From: UBA9339 sp964535195
GTDB lineage: Bacteria > Pseudomonadota > Gammaproteobacteria > UBA9339
Length of the DNA stretch: 32,136 nt
Direction of reading: 5' to 3'
NCBI GenBank assembly: GCA_964535195.1
Contig: CAZHSI010000015.1
Span: forward strand, 1 to 32,136
A program made the position numbers and the translations under genes. Below the pieces are notes generated by a model. That model was not told where the DNA came from and ran no database searches. It saw only the letters and a list, made by a program, of their open reading frames with translations. This document shows positions 30,358 to 32,136 of this stretch, piece after piece; within the stretch, counting starts at the first letter, position 1; the number at the start of each line of letters is the position of its first letter.

Positions 30358-32136
30358 ATGTTTAGGGAAAAACACTTGTATAAGGTTAGTCTGACAGCCA
30401 TTTTAGGAGTGTGTGTAGTTTTCTTTTCTGCATTAATAATAGCTGATCCTCAGGGAGGAATAGTTAAGGCTGGCGATATTATTATTGGCAGTGATACTAG
30501 TAATGGTATTAGTACCTTAGTTACTCAAAAAACTGAAAAAGGTATAATCGATTGGCAAAGTTTCAACATTAGTCCAACGGAATATGTAAAGTTTCTTCAG
30601 CCAAATAAATCTGCTATCACTCTTAATCGTGTTGTTGGTAATGATGTTTCTTCTATTCTTGGTAAACTTGATGCTACTGGTCACATTTGGTTAATTAATC
30701 CTTCGGGTATTCTTTTTGGTCCTAATGCTCGTGTCGATGTTGCTGGGCTTCTTGCTACAACCGCTAACATTAGTAATTCAGATTTTATGTCAGGCAAATA
30801 CCATTTTTTACAAGGCCCTAATGGTAATGCCAAGATTATTAATGAGGGTTATATAAAAATTGCTAATAATGGCTTAGCATTTTTGATAGCACCAACAGTA
30901 AAGAATGTCGGAGTTATTGTGGCCAATTTAGGAAAGGTTGTATTAGGCGCACTTCCTAGTGAGGTTTCTTATACTTTAGATTTCTATGGGGACCAGCTGC
31001 TACAATTTGTTATTCCTCCGGGGCTTAAGTCTGAAGTTAATAACAAGATAATTCAAAATGGTGAAATTATAGCTAATGGCGGTAGAGTGCTACTTTCTGC
31101 GGCTACTGCAAAGGGGGTTGTCGATGAAGTTATTAATATGAGTGGGATTATCGAGGCTAATTCTATTTCTAATAGAACTGGTAGCATTATTTTGTCTGGT
31201 GGGGAAGGTGGTATAGTAAATGTGACTGGTAAAGTTAGGGCCCGTGGGGAAAAATCAGGAGAGGTTGGCGGTAGCGTAAAAATTATTGGGGAAAATATTG
31301 GATTATTTAGTAATGCTAGCATTGATGCTTCTGGGATGGCTGGTGGTGGTGGTGTACTAGTTGGTGCTGATTATGTAGGGACGAAAGGTGCTTTAGTGCC
31401 AACAGCAGCTGCTACCTATATTGGACCTGGAGTTAATATTCTTGCCGATGCTGTTAATTATGGAATAGGCGGTACTATAGAAATTTGGTCAAAAAAAGCT
31501 ACACGTTTTTATGGTACAGCAAGCGCTATGGGAGGGGCAGCAGGTGGCAATGGTGGTTTTATTGACACTTCAGGTGATTGGCTAGATGTAGCTGGTGCTC
31601 GTATTAATGTTGGGGCTCCTAAAGGTACTGCTGGTGTTTGGTTATTGGATCCATATGATGTAACAATAACCGACAATTCCTCTTCTACTGCTGGGTGGGA
31701 TACGAGTAATAATTCGCAATATATTTGGACAGCAGACTCTACAGTTTCAACGGTTTATATTAGTGATATTTTGAATGCCTTAAATACAGTGGCGAATGTT
31801 CAGATTAGTACAGGAAGTGATGGTGGTAGTGGTGGGACCATTACCTTTGCGGCGCCTTTAAGTGGTAGCTTAAGTCCTATTAGCTTGCATACCCTAACCC
31901 TGATCGCTAATAATGATATAGACATTCAGGCAGCAATAGATATTTCTAACTTGGATTTAGTGCTGAATGCTGGCAGTGGTATTGGTATTAATAATAATAT
32001 AAATATTGCTAGCTTAAGTGCCACAACTGCTGCAGGTTCAATCAAGATTAATACAGATGTTGCTAGCATTACTACTACCAGTGGTCAGACTTATGGCAGT
32101 GCAGTAGTTCTAAATGGTACATCTCCGACTACATTT
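30358..32136 (+). CDS. Filamentous-haemagglutinin-type exoprotein TpsA, 3'-truncated by window edge
   Basis: This is a large secreted beta-helical protein, exported by the upstream TpsB to the cell surface or medium, commonly an adhesin or toxin carrier. The first 593 codons are open to the end of the window. A signal peptide (LTAILGVCVVFFSALIIA, cleavage before DPQGG) precedes the TPS domain. That domain has the hallmark blocks WQSFNISPTEYVKF, SAITLNRVVGNDVSSILG, GHIWLINPSGILFGPNA and DVAGLLATTANIS, containing the NPxGI/NPNG-type motif. A later block GVWLLDPYDVTIT marks the end of the first beta-helix, and Ala/Thr/Gly/Asn-rich repeats start (TTTSGQTYGSAV). AGGGAAG lies 7 nt before the ATG. 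The toxin or adhesive part lies beyond the window. Confidence 0.95.
   Translation, partial: MFREKHLYKVSLTAILGVCVVFFSALIIADPQGGIVKAGDIIIGSDTSNGISTLVTQKTEKGIIDWQSFNISPTEYVKFLQPNKSAITLNRVVGNDVSSILGKLDATGHIWLINPSGILFGPNARVDVAGLLATTANISNSDFMSGKYHFLQGPNGNAKIINEGYIKIANNGLAFLIAPTVKNVGVIVANLGKVVLGALPSEVSYTLDFYGDQLLQFVIPPGLKSEVNNKIIQNGEIIANGGRVLLSAATAKGVVDEVINMSGIIEANSISNRTGSIILSGGEGGIVNVTGKVRARGEKSGEVGGSVKIIGENIGLFSNASIDASGMAGGGGVLVGADYVGTKGALVPTAAATYIGPGVNILADAVNYGIGGTIEIWSKKATRFYGTASAMGGAAGGNGGFIDTSGDWLDVAGARINVGAPKGTAGVWLLDPYDVTITDNSSSTAGWDTSNNSQYIWTADSTVSTVYISDILNALNTVANVQISTGSDGGSGGTITFAAPLSGSLSPISLHTLTLIANNDIDIQAAIDISNLDLVLNAGSGIGINNNINIASLSATTAAGSIKINTDVASITTTSGQTYGSAVVLNGTSPTTF

Noticed and set aside
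30358..32136. Minus-strand ORF antisense to tpsA (about 31053-31322)
   Set aside because: Shadow of the Gly/Asn/Val-rich tpsA frame; Leu/Pro-rich translation is the expected artefact.

Overview
The window looks like chromosome from an AT-rich gammaproteobacterium. The evidence is an RpoS-type sigma factor, a dnaX-ybaB-recR cluster, an ArnA/ArnC/ArnD/ArnT set close to the enterobacterial proteins, and lipoproteins with LTGC/LVGC lipoboxes. A Legionellales-like, host-associated lifestyle is suggested, but only by inference, from the very large leucine-rich-repeat membrane protein and the mix of housekeeping and envelope genes. No complete insertion sequence, CRISPR array or rRNA was seen. One tRNA gene is present.

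Layout. Positions 1-4000 are sparse and accessory-like: a 5'-truncated unknown gene (+), an MFS transporter (-), a phage-type conserved protein (-), and three gaps of 300-570 bp. Positions 4100-5220 hold rubrerythrin and a small lysine-rich lipoprotein whose leader carries an 18-bp perfect palindrome and a terminator-like hairpin. Positions 5230-14440 are a minus-strand block. In transcription order it is dnaX, ybaB, recR, arnT, an arnE/F-like SMR protein, arnC, the stand-alone dehydrogenase half of arnA, arnD and rmuC. Between the SMR gene and arnC lies a roughly 200-bp multi-hairpin element bounded by long imperfect inverted repeats. Positions 14735-18547 (+) carry miaA, a small basic protein, rpoS and purA. 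Positions 18568-18909 (-) hold a small lipoprotein gene 15 nt upstream of tRNA-Leu(CAG). Positions 19051-22072 (+) carry nfo and rnr. Positions 22403-27301 encode a 1632-residue membrane/LRR protein with divergent internal modules of about 240 residues. Then come hflX and a two-partner secretion pair, tpsB plus the start of tpsA, which runs off the window.

How they fit together. The arn block supplies most of the steps that put 4-amino-4-deoxy-L-arabinose on lipid A: UDP-GlcA oxidative decarboxylation, transfer to undecaprenyl phosphate, deformylation, flipping and final transfer. The aminotransferase ArnB and the ArnA formyltransferase half are not here and would have to be encoded elsewhere. 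The rest is replication/repair (dnaX, ybaB, recR, rmuC, nfo), RNA metabolism (miaA, rnr, tRNA-Leu, hflX), purine synthesis (purA) and stress response (rpoS, rubrerythrin). The accessory highlights are the LRR/membrane protein, the two-partner secretion pair and the structured intergenic element.
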